A stretch of DNA of 64,000 bases from Styela clava. Its lineage: Eukaryota > Chordata > Ascidiacea > Stolidobranchia > Styelidae. Every line of letters starts with the position of its first letter. Position 1 is the first letter of the stretch. Shown here piece by piece: positions 47,575 to 59,082 of the stretch. Location of the stretch: NCBI RefSeq assembly GCF_964204865.1, contig NC_135261.1, forward strand, positions 12,896,001 to 12,960,000. Reading direction: 5' to 3'. The position numbers were made by a program, and so were the translations under genes. The notes under the pieces are model-generated. The model saw nothing but the letters and a program-made list of their open reading frames with translations, had not been told where the DNA came from and ran no database searches.

Positions 47575-48606
47575 CTATTGCATATTTCTATATTTTAAAG
47601 TTTGTGATTTAATGTCACCTTCGCCACGTATTTCCATTTTATCAGCGTAAACATCAATTGTTGCAAATGCAGTTTCATTCCCCCCAATACTTTTGGGAAC
47701 CGCTTCTAGTGCAGCTTCGAAAGTACAATGATGAACCCCATCTTCATCACAAAAATAAGCCCCTACATGATCATGACCCGCAAAATATGCAACAATGCAT
47801 GAATAACGATGAATTATATCTAAAATGTCTTGATTATTCCACACCAGACATATTTTACCACCAGTTGCATTTGGGTGTATTGGGATATGGCCGCACAATA
47901 CAACAATTTCATTATGATTTTGTGAATGTTGTATAATACTTTCGAGCCATTCTAATTGATCCTTATGTACGCCTCCATTATATTTTACATATTTCGGATC
48001 AACGGCGCTTGTATGATCATTTTTTTCTTCTTTTGGATTCATTTTGTTTAAAATTTCCATTGCGGTCACTTTTTTTGGATGAGAATTTTCTCTCCCAAGA
48101 GCACTGATGTCGTAACAATCAAGAACAATGAAACGAAATCCATTGCCGGGTGTAAAATGATAACAACAAAGTCCATCTTGACGCATTTTCTCGCTTGTAT
48201 AAAATATGATCTCACCAGAATTTTCACTTGTTTTTGCTGGTTCATTTGTAATAGAAAACCTTGGAAGTAAAACAGATTTCAAAAGATCGTTTCTTCCTAA
48301 ATTATATAATTCGTGATTTCCCCAACAGTGAGCTATTGGTTTTTTATATTGAATCAAACACTCATATATTTTATTAAGAGCTTCGTTACTTTTTCCATTA
48401 TTGCGACACATCCCATCTATTATATCTCCGAGTTGTAATACGAAGCAAGTTTGTTCTGAAGTATTCCAGTACTTGATTGCATGTTGTAGACATTGCAAAC
48501 CTTTTCTATAGTACCGATGTCTTGTTTTGCTGTAGTTCATCCCATCGTCAATGTCTGCATATTGCACATCCGCAATTAATCCAAATGAAAATATTGGGGA
48601 TGACAT
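47575..48606 (-). CDS. ADPRM: Mn2+-dependent ADP-ribose/CDP-alcohol diphosphatase (intronless, 343 aa)
   Basis: This metallophosphatase hydrolyses ADP-ribose and CDP-alcohols. The chosen ATG (48606) gives MSSPIFSFGLIADVQYAD, aligning with the start of the catalytic domain; the frame runs on upstream only without an ATG. Metal-binding motifs in order: D13 in ADVQ, GD at 60-61 (LGDIIDG), GNHE at 96-99, GH at 239-240 (CGHIPIHP) and GHDH at 277-280. The segment KYNGGVHKDQLEWL is also characteristic. Length is as in human (342 aa). The coding region is a single exon with no signal peptide or membrane segment, so it is probably cytosolic. Confidence 0.93.
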   Translation of the reverse strand: MSSPIFSFGLIADVQYADIDDGMNYSKTRHRYYRKGLQCLQHAIKYWNTSEQTCFVLQLGDIIDGMCRNNGKSNEALNKIYECLIQYKKPIAHCWGNHELYNLGRNDLLKSVLLPRFSITNEPAKTSENSGEIIFYTSEKMRQDGLCCYHFTPGNGFRFIVLDCYDISALGRENSHPKKVTAMEILNKMNPKEEKNDHTSAVDPKYVKYNGGVHKDQLEWLESIIQHSQNHNEIVVLCGHIPIHPNATGGKICLVWNNQDILDIIHRYSCIVAYFAGHDHVGAYFCDEDGVHHCTFEAALEAVPKSIGGNETAFATIDVYADKMEIRGEGDIKSQTLKYRNMQ

Positions 48607-51337
48607 TACTATTACACCTACAGAAAATAGTGGATCGTTCAGATTAAAAGTTATTACACAAAACAATATAAAAAGTTGACATGGTTAAATTTTTAAACTA
48701 CCCAAATCTTTGGTGCATATCAATAAAATACTTGGTTTAATGAATATTGAGATTTTGCTTACACTAATAGAGCTAAAAGTATTTATACTATAATGTACTG
48801 TTTAGATATAGTATTCAACTGTCTTACAGAAAACATATTTTATTTTTACATTTGATAGTATTTGGGTTGTTCCTAAGCTTTTGTATCATAAAGATGATTT
48901 CTGTAGGATATCACTTTTGGCAAGTGTATTATTTTCTTCTTTCATGGGTGGACAAAAGCTATGTGGCATAATTAATGATGAGTGAAAGTACTCTATTTTA
49001 TTAAATGATAACAATATTAGAAACTACCATGGTACTGTATGAAATTAGAATGTTACAATGTAAGCCTACATCTAAAATTTTTCATATAATAATAATAATA
49101 TAGCGATGGCTAGATGAAACAATTGCAGAAAGGGATAGAAAAATTTAACACTTATTATTATACAAATAAATCTTTCAATTTTTGAATACTGCACAAGTAT
49201 GTATTGATTATCTTATGGCTATTGGATAAAAATTTTAGAATGATATTTGTCGCAAGAATGGTCAATGGCTTCAGGTTAGGGCATTAGAAACTGAGGAAAT
49301 TTAACTGATCTTTGGGTAAACTTTGATCCTTTGATAACAATTGTTCTTTAGTACAAATAACTTTGTATAAAACGAAATGGCAAGCAAAATACAAAACCCA
49401 GATTTGGATACCACTTCAATGAAAAGTTCAAATTTATATGAATAAAATTCTTATATCAAGTTTTATTTTGATAAGGCATAAATGTCAATAAGTAAATAGG
49501 CAACATTTTTATAATATGGTTTAATTAAGAAGGCAAGATAGGATTTATATTATATTTTTAGCTGGGTCAACCGTTTCGAATAAATCAAAAAATACATATT
49601 TGTAAAGAAATAGAGCTGAAACAAAACCTACTTTCACAGTAGTTATCTATATTATAACCATGATTTTCAAAGTACTATATGAAATTGGAAATTTGTTGTA
49701 CCCAATTGCATTAACATAAATCTAGATATTCGATTCATTTTGTTACTTCAGGATATATAAATGCGACAACGAAATATTGCTTTCAAATTTTTTAGGAGCA
49801 CAAAACCAGACAGAGTTAAAATTTGTGACAATAAATATTCTAGGCTATCGAATTGCTCTCAAAATCTCAGAAAAACCTATACAAAGATGACTAGTGCATC
49901 ATAATGTATCATCATATATTGTATCGATAGCAGTACTAAATAAGTACAAATATAAATCAATTGCAATGAATCATTATGAGTGAAACAAATTTGATTGCTT
50001 CATTATTAATATGTAGTACTGAGATGCATTTATTGCATGCATTTATATAGTTCAAAATTTGAGTCAACAAAACAACTGTATATATCTATTTTCAAATTTG
50101 CTTCATAGTAAAAAGGAAACTGCGTTTCTGAAAAGCTTCACTATTTTTATCTGAACTTAATTCTGAACAAGTAGAACTCAGACGCAGAAAAAATAGGGTT
50201 TTTCAAAAAATATTTCATAACCTTCCCGAAATATATGATCAAAATATTTTGTAACAGTTTGTTGTAACAGTTGCAACTGTGTTTAAGAGGTTGAGACCCG
50301 ATAAACAGATTTATTCTTTACATAAACAAGGGATTTTTAGGTGTAAGATTTGCAACCTCCAAGTCCAACATGAACAGTGAAAATTATGTGAATTTACCAT
50401 CAACCTCAACGAAGGCTAAAAAGGTCGGAATTGACTTCACATACAACAAAAACTGAACAAATGAGCTTGTTATAAAATTCCAACAGCGAAAGATGAATAA
50501 TAAATTTTTGATTATTGCTCTCAATTACGCTAAAAGTACCGTATATCGAAATATATTTTGTTCGTCACCCAAAATATTTAATAGGAATATTAAAATAGAA
50601 TATTTAATAGGATAATATGTAGTGGAATTAACCTATTTAGAATCTCTAGTTCTAACAAAATACAAAAATCAGGCAAATTGCAGCGATACTGATAAGCAAT
50701 ATATGAAAAATTACTATTTTGATGACCACATAAGATTAAAAAGAAAATGAACAATATCAAAACTAAAATTAAGTTGAAAAACATCTTCTCAATTACAATA
50801 CCAAATTTCTTTTTCACCATGCACTTTTTACACAAAAGACATACCGGTAGATATCGTTTGACACTTTGATAATTTTTATAACACTAAATATATTATATAT
50901 ATAATACAAAAGAGAATTAACATTGTTTCAATGTTTTAATAGAAAAATATATAACCCCTGAATGTAAGTACACCATTTGTTAATTATTTGTCAAATAATA
51001 AGTTTAGAATACTAACATATCGAAAATATTTTTAGGAATTCACTTCACACCATTGTTTAGAAAACACAAAACAAAAAAAAAGTTTGGTGCCTGTATCGTT
51101 TATTATTCTTAATCTTAATTATCATCTATAGAAAATATCCATTCAAAAAGAAGCCACTTTCAGGAATCCACAAAATTTCGAAACGACAAAAATCTTCAGA
51201 TTCGACACAAAATTTTGCAAAAGCCAGAAGAAATGGTGGTTCAGGGCTCTGGCATGGAACCTCTAAGTTTCATTGTTTACATTGAGCATAAAATTTAAGT
51301 ATAGTTCAAACTATTTTTTCGATAATCTAGCTGGTGT
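48607..51337. other. 2.7-kb AT-rich intergenic region, no gene seen
   Basis: I see no conserved exon, no transposon tips and no tandem array here. A hydrophobic open frame at 50590-50835 (-) has no family signature. The region separates ADPRM from the STXBP6-like gene and may include 5' regulatory sequence of ADPRM. Confidence 0.5.
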
Positions 51338-51343
51338 TTTATT
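51338..51343 (-). promoter_or_regulatory. Candidate poly(A) signal for the STXBP6-like gene
   Basis: AATAAA on the minus strand lies about 190 bases beyond the stop codon. Another candidate lies at 51099-51104. Confidence 0.4.
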
Positions 51344-51534
51344 TGAGGAAAATACCTCATTATCAATAAGGTGATATATCTTCCAGTAAGAAACAAGGCA
51401 GCGCTGCGTAAAAATTAAAAAAAATTGCAATATTCACCATTTTTAACGAGTTAAATTGAAACAATAGCCAAAATCATTTTAATGATATCAGTTGTTCTAT
51501 ATTGCATCTTCCCTTATCGCAAATTACGAAACAG

Positions 51535-52152
51535 TTATTGATATTTATCAGCAAGCTTAGAGGCATTTTCAGCAAATTTTTCAGCACTGTGAGCCATTTC
51601 AGCAGTTTTCACGTCAAGATCATTTAACTTTTCACCTCGTTCTCCAAGTTCTTGTCTCGTCTTTTGTAACTGTGAAATATCTGACGCAGCTTTTTCAATT
51701 ACTTGATTAATTTTTGAATCAACATTCACGAATTCAGGTGGAGCTTTATCAAGATACTTTTTACATGCATCTGCAACATCAGAAATGAATTTGGATTTCT
51801 CCTGAGAATTGGAAGCTTCAAACTTGAATTCACCTTCAAACCATAATTCCAAGTTGTTAGACTTTTCTCCTTTTCCATCGACTTTAGTTAACTCCTCCAA
51901 ACACCAGTGCCTTCTTTTTTCAAAACTTGCTCCATCTTCAGATTTGATGAATCTTTCTATAAAGGCTTGATATGGTCTTGAAGATGTAACATACAAGCAA
52001 AGATAGTGTCGATTTTCTTTCTTTTTAAATGGATTGTTACTTGGTTCAGTTTTGGAAACCTGTATAAAACCTAAAATTCGTTCTTTTCTAGGATGGAAAA
52101 CATTGCTATGCAACCAATGCTTGACATCTTGAACTGTTTTACAGTTTGCCAT
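51535..52152 (-). CDS. STXBP6: Amisyn / syntaxin-binding protein 6-like (intronless, 205 aa)
   Basis: Amisyn binds syntaxin-SNAP25 through a VAMP-like coiled coil and restrains exocytosis. Its N-terminal PH-like domain is related to the Sec3/EXOC1 PIP2-binding fold. The product is 205 aa (human 210 aa). Residues 20-140 fit the PH-like part (ERILGFIQV, HYLCLYVTSSRP, RRHWCLEELTKVDG, then PPEFVNVDSKI). Residues 145-205 form a heptad-rich R-SNARE coil with the zero-layer arginine at about R172 (ELGERGEKL) and a tail AEKFAENASKLADK like the amisyn C-terminus. There is no transmembrane anchor, as in amisyn. The coding region is a single exon, and the gene lies just outside the 52410 hAT insertion. 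Orthology to STXBP6 rather than a paralogue is likely but not proven. Confidence 0.85.
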   Translation of the reverse strand: MANCKTVQDVKHWLHSNVFHPRKERILGFIQVSKTEPSNNPFKKKENRHYLCLYVTSSRPYQAFIERFIKSEDGASFEKRRHWCLEELTKVDGKGEKSNNLELWFEGEFKFEASNSQEKSKFISDVADACKKYLDKAPPEFVNVDSKINQVIEKAASDISQLQKTRQELGERGEKLNDLDVKTAEMAHSAEKFAENASKLADKYQ

Positions 52153-52532
52153 TTCAGATAAATGTTTAATTAACGATTAATCCTGATAAAGGAAAATAAG
52201 AAAGTTTGCCAAGAAATGTATTGATCTGAGTTCGTTCAATCTACGGCCAGTGGGTATTTTTATTTGCAGGAAACAGCATGGAACAGAGAAAAACAGTGAA
52301 GAATGTAAGAAAACAATGTAAAACGAAAGAAAGCAATGCAAAATAGCATGTAACACTTTGTTAATTGATTGTTTATAATAGTATAAAACAATATATTGAT
52401 TGCATAGACCAGGGATGGCGAACCACTGACCCCCCCCTCCCGCGTTTTATTCTTGACCCGCCAAGGCACTAATAAAATAAAAATGCTAACATATCACTGA
52501 TAAGAAGTGATAAAACCGGTCTTAAATTAATC

Positions 52533-52541
52533 TAACAAGGA

Positions 52542-52545
<4 letters not shown>
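52533..52545. repeat. LINE target-site duplication, left copy
   Basis: TAACAAGGATCTT precedes the poly-T run and recurs exactly at 58676-58688. The final TT is ambiguous with the poly(A) tail, so at least 11 bases are certain. Confidence 0.85.

Positions 52546-52577
<32 letters not shown>
52546..52577 (-). other. Poly(A) tail of the LINE
   Basis: An uninterrupted T run of about 32 bases on the plus strand sits at the LINE 3' end. Its purity suggests a young insertion. Confidence 0.9.
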
Positions 52578-52579
<2 letters not shown>

Positions 52580-53055
52580 CAAATAAATTCCAATGCCAAA
52601 CGGAATTTTCGTATATTAATTTTATTGTCGAATTAGTATAATTTGCACCCAATTAAAACAATTTCATAATTTCAAAACACATTGCCCACAAGTTCAATAA
52701 TATATGTAACAATTAAAATATAAAATCATACCATTACCGGAGTTTTGTATCATATATAGTCCAATTTATATCCATTGAATATAGGTTAATCCATATTATC
52801 AGTCGTCATCCAATTCGTGCACACATTTTATATATAGTTACCAATAATTAATCGATTTAGTTAGTTTTTGCATGGAAATTAGAAAATAGAAAATTAGACA
52901 GAAAATCAGAAAACAGCCAAAGTGGGTTTTTTGGCATTTCTCTATTCACTATCTTGGTATGAATTAAATTAAAATGATGCATAAATTTGGACATTGGAAT
53001 CTTTTCATGTACTATCCATTTAAGTTGGTGTTGCATAGAAAATGTCAATGTCATG

Positions 53056-56000
53056 TCACATCATGATTGACCAATGTATGAGATCATCCATATGTTCATA
53101 CAATAGTAAATCATTTCTTTCACTTGTTTTCATTAAATTTAAAACTCCTATCAGTTTACATTTGAATATTGAGCGCATACTACTTTTACTTTTAACTATT
53201 TCATCATATTTTACTGAATTTCTATATTCCCAAATTGTTGATTTTCCGCATATTATTGTGATTAATTTAGATTTGCATTCCGAATCATTTGCTAAAATAG
53301 TAATTCGATTATTTTCTACGCAGCACCATTGCCAGAAATCAACAGCCCATTGACATTCCAAAAATAAATGACATAAAGTCTCTTCAATATTACATTCACA
53401 CATAACACATATACCTGGTTCATTCATGAACCAGTGTTTTATTTTATCCCCTGTTGGCAGTCCATTATGAATAACCTTCCAACACAACTCCTTATACTTA
53501 TTTCCTATGTTAATTTTCCATATTTTGTTCCAATTAATGGACTTGGTTAGTTGAAATTTATTCATGATATATTCATTGTGATTATTCAAAAATGCACTGT
53601 TTTTCTTTCTTTGCAAAAGCTTATAAATTTGTTTAGTGGATAAGTCTTTCGACCCATTGTACCTATTGATAAGTAACCTCGTTGGACTATTTTCTCTATT
53701 TCTTGATAGGATTTCTCTCCATTCTATCGGAAGAGCTTCCCATACTTGCCTTAACTCATTTGAACACTTATTTAGTAAACTATTTCTCCTAAACGTATTC
53801 ATTGTATTATTTTGTATTTGCGGATAAATTCTTTTGGATAGGCTATCAAACGTTTTGTCAAGTATATCACCAATTGTTTTTATTTTTGCTTGGACCCAAC
53901 TTAATTTTGCAGTTAGTTCAGTTTTATTCCTATCTAAGATTAATGGATTGTGCCAAATAATTTCCTGCGATATTTCTGCATAGTTTTGTGGTTGATTCCA
54001 TTCTAAGCTAATTTGTTTGAATGAATTAATAATACTGGTATAAAATTTTGGAATAGTTATATTAGTTTCCAATTTAAAATTCAAATGTAAACATTCTAAA
54101 TTTCCTTTTGATAGCACTTCAAAATACTTATTCACATAAAATTTTGCTCTATTAGCCCACGGACTCATGGCCCCCTCAAGCAATTTTAAAATCCATTTTA
54201 CTTGCAATGCCTTAATTTGATTCCTAACATTCATCATTTTTATACCCCCTTCATTTTGTTCACTACAACTGATATTCCTACTGACCATTTGCGCTTTTTC
54301 ATTCCAAATAAATTTCCAAATAATTACTTCCAATTTCTGAATATATTTTTCTGGCATAAATTCAAAACTGACCATGTACCATAATTTTGATAGTAGCAAT
54401 GTTTTAGCTATAAGAACTCTTCCAACAATAGTTAGATTACGTCCTTTCCAAAGATTTATAATTTTTTGTATTTTTGCCAAAATGTTCAACCAGTTTTTAT
54501 CTCTAGACTTATAGGTATTTCCAATATATACCCCTAATAATTTAATTTCCTCACGTTTTACAGTTATACCCTTATAGGTTTCATTCAACGGCCAACTTCG
54601 AGCAGTTCCACATATCAGTAGTGTACATTTGTTATTATTTATTTTAAGACCAGTCCCACGTTGGAATAATCCCATTAATTTTAACACTGAATCCACAGAT
54701 GACAATGACTCAAGGGTTAGTGTTATGTCATCTGCAAATCCTTTATAAACTTCTCTTTCATTTATGCAGTTCTTAAATCCAATTATTTCTCTATTCTTTT
54801 TGATATTTGATGATATTAATTCTGAAATGAATAAATATAACAATGGAGAAAGGGGGCAGCCCTGCCTCACACCTCTTTGCATCCAAATTTTTTCTGTCAA
54901 ATATCCATTCACATTTATTTTTGAAGAAGCATTTTTATACAAAGTAATTATCCAATTTATGAGGTTTTTTCCAAATCCAGATTTTTTTAATAATTTAAGT
55001 AGTATATTTCTGTCTGTCATATCATACGCTTTTTGTTGATCTATTAACAAAACAATTAATGGTAAATTTTCCTTATTTGCCCAAAATATGTCATCTCGAA
55101 TGGAAATAAGATTTTCGTGAATTGATCTCCCTGGAACAAATGCAGTTTGATTGATGTCGATTATGTCTGGTAGTATACTTTTTATTCTGTTTGCAATTAT
55201 TTTAGCTATCAATTTATAATCAAAATTAAGGAGAGTGATAGGCCGCCAATTTTTTATATCTTCCTTTTCTCCATTCTTATATATCAAGGTTATGACTCCT
55301 GTTATTGTATCTTGGGGCATTTCTTTCATTTTGTGGTAGCTTTTACATAACAGTAGTAAAATTGGTTTTAATTTGGTCCAAAATCTAGAATAAAATTCTT
55401 TCGTTAGACCATCTAAACCAGGAGCTTTATTTAATTTGAGTTCTGTCATGGCTTGTTCAATTTCATCATCCGTTATATCATTTTCCATATAATCTTTCTG
55501 TTCATTTGTTATTTGTTTATCATAATTATTAATCAACGTTTCCTGTATATTAATATCTATTCCAGTATCCTTGCTATATAACTTACTATAATAATTAACA
55601 ATTTCACACTATATTTCACTTAATTCATGGATAACATTCCCATCATTTTTTCTTAGCGATTTGATCATTTTAGTTTTAGCTCTAATTTTTTCAAGATTAA
55701 AAAAATATTTAGATGATTTCTCTCCTTCCTCTGCCCATTTAATTCTAGACCGAATTATTGACCCCCTTGTTTTTTGTTTAATGTATTGTTTAATTTCTGC
55801 TTCTGTGTCCCGCAATTTGGTTTTGGTTTCTTCATCTTCAGCATATATTTCTATTTCTTGTAAACACTCCCTATATTGAATCATTAATAATCTTTCTTTT
55901 TTGTTTTCTTCATCTTTTTTTTTTTTGGAACAATAAATAGCCCATTTTTTTATTTTCCTTTTGCAATTATCCCAGTAATGTCCTCTTTCAGTTTCATCCA

Positions 56001-56883
56001 GATTTTTGATATCAAAATGCCATTTTTTTAATATAGCTTTTATACCTTGACAAAAATAGTCATAATCATTTAATTGGGAGTTATATTTCCAGTACCCTGG
56101 TCCCTGTTTTAAACCATTCATTGAAGATATTTTGAGATATACCGGATGATGATCAGACATGACAGTTTCTTGAATTTCAATCCTACTGACGTTGAGCGTT
56201 TGGCATTGCGAAATATACCACCGATCTAATCGACTCTTAGAGTTTAAATTTTGCATATTGTTGCTTTTTTGTATCCAAGTATATTGTTTTTTGTTTTCAT
56301 TGACTAGTCTCCATGTATCTACTAAACCTAATGTTGTAATAAATTCATTCAATTTTTTAACACTATTATCCTCTTTGTATCTTATATTGGGGTATTTATC
56401 GATTTTGTTCAAAACGCAGTTGAAATCTCCTCCAACATATATCCTACATTGGGAATTTGCGTCTTGGTTTATCCCAGTTTCTATTTTGTTTTGTAATGCT
56501 AAAAAGAATTCACTTCTTTCCCTACATCTATTTGGGGCATATATATTTAGTAATGTAAAATGTTCGTCGAAAGACTTCCATCTCACTAAAATATATCGAC
56601 CAAAATCATCTTTCTGTATATCATCAAAATTTGCGTCTATTTTATTTGATAACAATATCCCAACCCCACTAGAAAAATTAGAAAAAGTTGTCCAAATTGC
56701 ATTACCCCCCCATTCTTTTGTCCATTTTTTTGCATCGGTTTCACTGCCACAATGGGTTTCTTGAATAAATGTTATGTTTGCTCCTATATTCCTTACGTAG
56801 TCAAAAATTGATTTGCGTTTTTCAAAATTCCTCATACCATTAACATTATAAGTCAAGAGAGTAATTTGGAAGGTAAAATTCAC
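53056..56883 (-). pseudogene. LINE ORF2: endonuclease-reverse transcriptase with one nonsense codon
   Basis: The frame covers 1275 codons. The N-terminal APE-type endonuclease (codons 1-240) shows LLTYNVNGMRN, FIQETH, YVGGDFN, SRLDRWYIS and SDHHPVY. The reverse transcriptase follows with APGLDGLTKEFY, LIDQQKAYD (near 614-622), RGVRQGCPLSPLL and FADD (716-719). A zinc finger C-x2-C-x8-H-x5-C lies near residue 1160. A single TAG at 55609-55611 (codon 425) interrupts the frame between endonuclease and RT; the same frame continues on both sides. The frame opens with GTG at 56883 just after an upstream stop, with no ATG near the expected start. Otherwise the protein looks complete. Confidence 0.9.
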
Positions 56884-56986
56884 GATGTCTGAATGTGGTA
56901 TTACTAATTATTTTACAGCATATTCTAACCCCAAAATTTGCCCCCGCATTCGAAACAGTCTAATAAAAAAATTATAAACGTACTAG

Positions 56987-58604
56987 CTATTCTTCTTGGT
57001 CCATGGAATCATTATACCAGTCTTGTTGTGTGTTTTTATCTGGGTTTTCCTCTATTTCCTGCGGTATGGTATCACAAGGTTCTGGATTTAATTGTGACTC
57101 TTCCACTTGAATTGTCTGTCCAGATTCTTGTGTATTGTCATTTTTTTGTTCTTTCTTTTTTTGTTTAAGTGTTTGAGTAGGACTCTTTTCATGATGTCTT
57201 TTAAGAATATTTCCTTTTCCTGTTCCACAAATATTTATCACTTTATTGATTTGTTCAATTACTTTTGTGACACCCTCTCCTTTTAGATGAATCATGTCTA
57301 CTTCGAAATAGCTGTCGATAACTCGGTCCTCTGATATGCATTCTGGTGGATCTATATATACAACCTTCGCAGCCTCTGATTGTTTTTTAATAATGGCATT
57401 CAGTCTATCACTGCCATCATTCCCCTTGTTCCTTCCATTTTTAGGCACCATACCACACAGATACACATTTTCTGATATTTCTTTCGCTGTTTCAATTAAA
57501 CGATCCAAACATTTTTTTGTATTGTCATATGGTTTTGATGATATTTCATTTGTTCCTGCATAAATAACTACTCCTTGATATTTCTCTTGATGTTTTTTGA
57601 GAGCAATTTCCAAGTTTGCAAACTTCCCTCCCTCTACATGAAGCGTTTTTACTTTGATTAACCTTTGGTTTCATCCTTTTGACTTGTGAATCTCCAATGA
57701 TTAGTATTTCTTTTTTCAGTTCCAAGTTTTTAGATGAAGTACTGGTGTATGGTTCCGCAGTCATGTTTGGCTGTTTTGAAGAATTGGCATTTAGTATTTT
57801 TTGTCTTTTTAGTTCCTCTCCAATCTCTTTTACCACTTCATTGTTATTTTGGCGTAAACTCATTCCATTTGTTGAAGATTGTTGAATTTCCTTTGTGACA
57901 GTTACATTTTCCAGATTTTCCTTGTTTGATATATCTTTCTTTTTTTTCAGACAATCCTTTTCGAGATGCGGCTTCCCTTCACCATTGCAGTATCTGCATT
58001 TTCGTCTTCTTGGACATTGTTCAACGTCATGTTCCACAGAATGACATATATAGCACCAATATTCGAATTTCTTTATGTTTCTTGGTCTAGTTGGGTAGTA
58101 TACACATATTTCTTCGCCTGAATATTTACTTGGCAATCTTATTTTCGGAGGTATTTCATTTCGCAATATCATTTTGCACCTTAAAACCCCATTCTCCACT
58201 CCATCTTCATCCATCATGTGTTTTATTGTTTTGATTTCACCAAAATTTGAAAATAAAGTTGACACTTTTTTATCTGACACTTCATCAGGCATCTTACTTA
58301 TTGTTACGTTAGTAACATTTGAAAAAACTTGTTCAATTTCAGCATTGTATTCTGTTTCATTGTGTTTGTATTTTATTCCATCTGTTATTGCCTTTTGGAA
58401 TGATTCTTCGTTTTTAAATTTTACTCGCCATACTTTATTATTGAGTATGTACATACTCTTTATGGTCTTTTGACCAATTTGGTTATATATTAAATCTTTA
58501 ATCTGTTCTCTTTCAAGCCATCGGCTGTTGTTGAATTTCATATTTACCGTATGCTTCAGTTCCACATAATCATCATCATCGTCGTCGTCTCCTTCGTCAC
58601 TCAT
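56987..58604 (-). pseudogene. LINE ORF1: RRM-like, two CCHC knuckles and SGNH esterase, frameshifted
   Basis: ORF1 starts at ATG 58604. An acidic N-terminus leads into an RRM-like segment (about 97-150, with TISKMPDEVSDKK and LFSNFGEIKTIKH). Two zinc knuckles follow: C184-x2-C-x4-H-x4-C and C203-x2-C-x6-H-x4-C. Then ILIIGDSQVKR (GDS at 304-306) matches block I of SGNH/GDSL hydrolases. Near 57650 the frame shifts by one base. In the new frame (to 56987) VVIYAGTNEI supplies the G-x-N block and DMIHLKGEG the D-x-x-H block, completing an SGNH catalytic set. A charged C-terminal tail ends at 56987. Esterase domains are known in CR1-type ORF1 proteins; here the domain sits behind an RRM/knuckle module. 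Confidence 0.85.
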
Positions 58605-58675
58605 TATTGTACACCACTAACTACAGAACTATATTATAGTATTGGCCTACAATGCAACCTTAATCAAATAGCGAA

Positions 58676-58688
58676 TAACAAGGATCTT
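58676..58688. repeat. LINE target-site duplication, right copy
   Basis: TAACAAGGATCTT, identical to 52533-52545, immediately precedes (in transcript sense) the LINE 5' end. Confidence 0.85.
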
Positions 58689-58963
58689 ACTACTTACTGA
58701 ATACAGCGCGAAACACCGCAAAGAGCGCGAAACAGCGAAAATAGCGCGAAACAGCGCAAAACAGAGGAAAACAGCGCGAAACATAAGGAAACCAGCGCAA
58801 AACAGAGGGAAACAGCGCAAAACAGGAGACGCAGTCATTACCACCTCCTGCCACGAAAGAACCACGGCGCCTCTCGCCATGGTTTTATGGCGCTATTTCC
58901 GGTATATTTACAAGGTGGTGTACCGGATTATAGGTTATCATGCAAAATTTTATCTACCTTTTT

Positions 58964-59082
58964 GGTGCTCCAGAAGTATGTGCAGCAATATGTCGCACAA
59001 CCTCAATCCGCTACACACACACACACACACATACTATTTTCAGGTTGTGCGCCATCTTGGTGCACATACTTCCGGAGGTCCC
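58964..59082. mobile_element. Short foldback MITE, family E (copy 2)
   Basis: The left arm 'ggtgctccagaagtatgtgc' then 'agcaatatgtcgcacaacct' is matched by the inverse right arm 'aggttgtgcgccatcttggt' then 'gcacatacttccggaggtcc'. A CA microsatellite (59013-59031) fills the loop. Confidence 0.7.
59013..59031. repeat. (CA)n microsatellite
   Basis: An uninterrupted CA dinucleotide run of about nine units forms the loop of the family E MITE. Confidence 0.9.

Larger units (their letters stand above)
52546..58675 (-). mobile_element. L1/Tx1-like non-LTR retrotransposon, about 6.1 kb, full length
   Basis: In minus orientation it has a 71-base leader, ORF1, a 103-base spacer, ORF2, a roughly 480-base 3' UTR and a poly(A) tail (seen as about 32 T at 52546-52577). 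It is flanked by a 13-base target-site duplication. Clade: an apurinic-type endonuclease with SRLDRWYIS, an RT of the RQGCPLSPLL/FADD type, a C-terminal zinc finger and a poly(A) tail all point to the L1/Tx1 group. Two coding lesions are present (one frameshift, one nonsense codon). Confidence 0.9.

Noticed and set aside
48607..48666. Twenty extra N-terminal codons for ADPRM
   Set aside because: They begin with TTG rather than ATG and have no similarity to the family start; ATG at 48606 aligns with the domain edge.
56192..56764. 190-aa open frame (+) opposite LINE ORF2
   Set aside because: It is an antisense shadow of the endonuclease; composition follows the opposite strand and no domain is visible.
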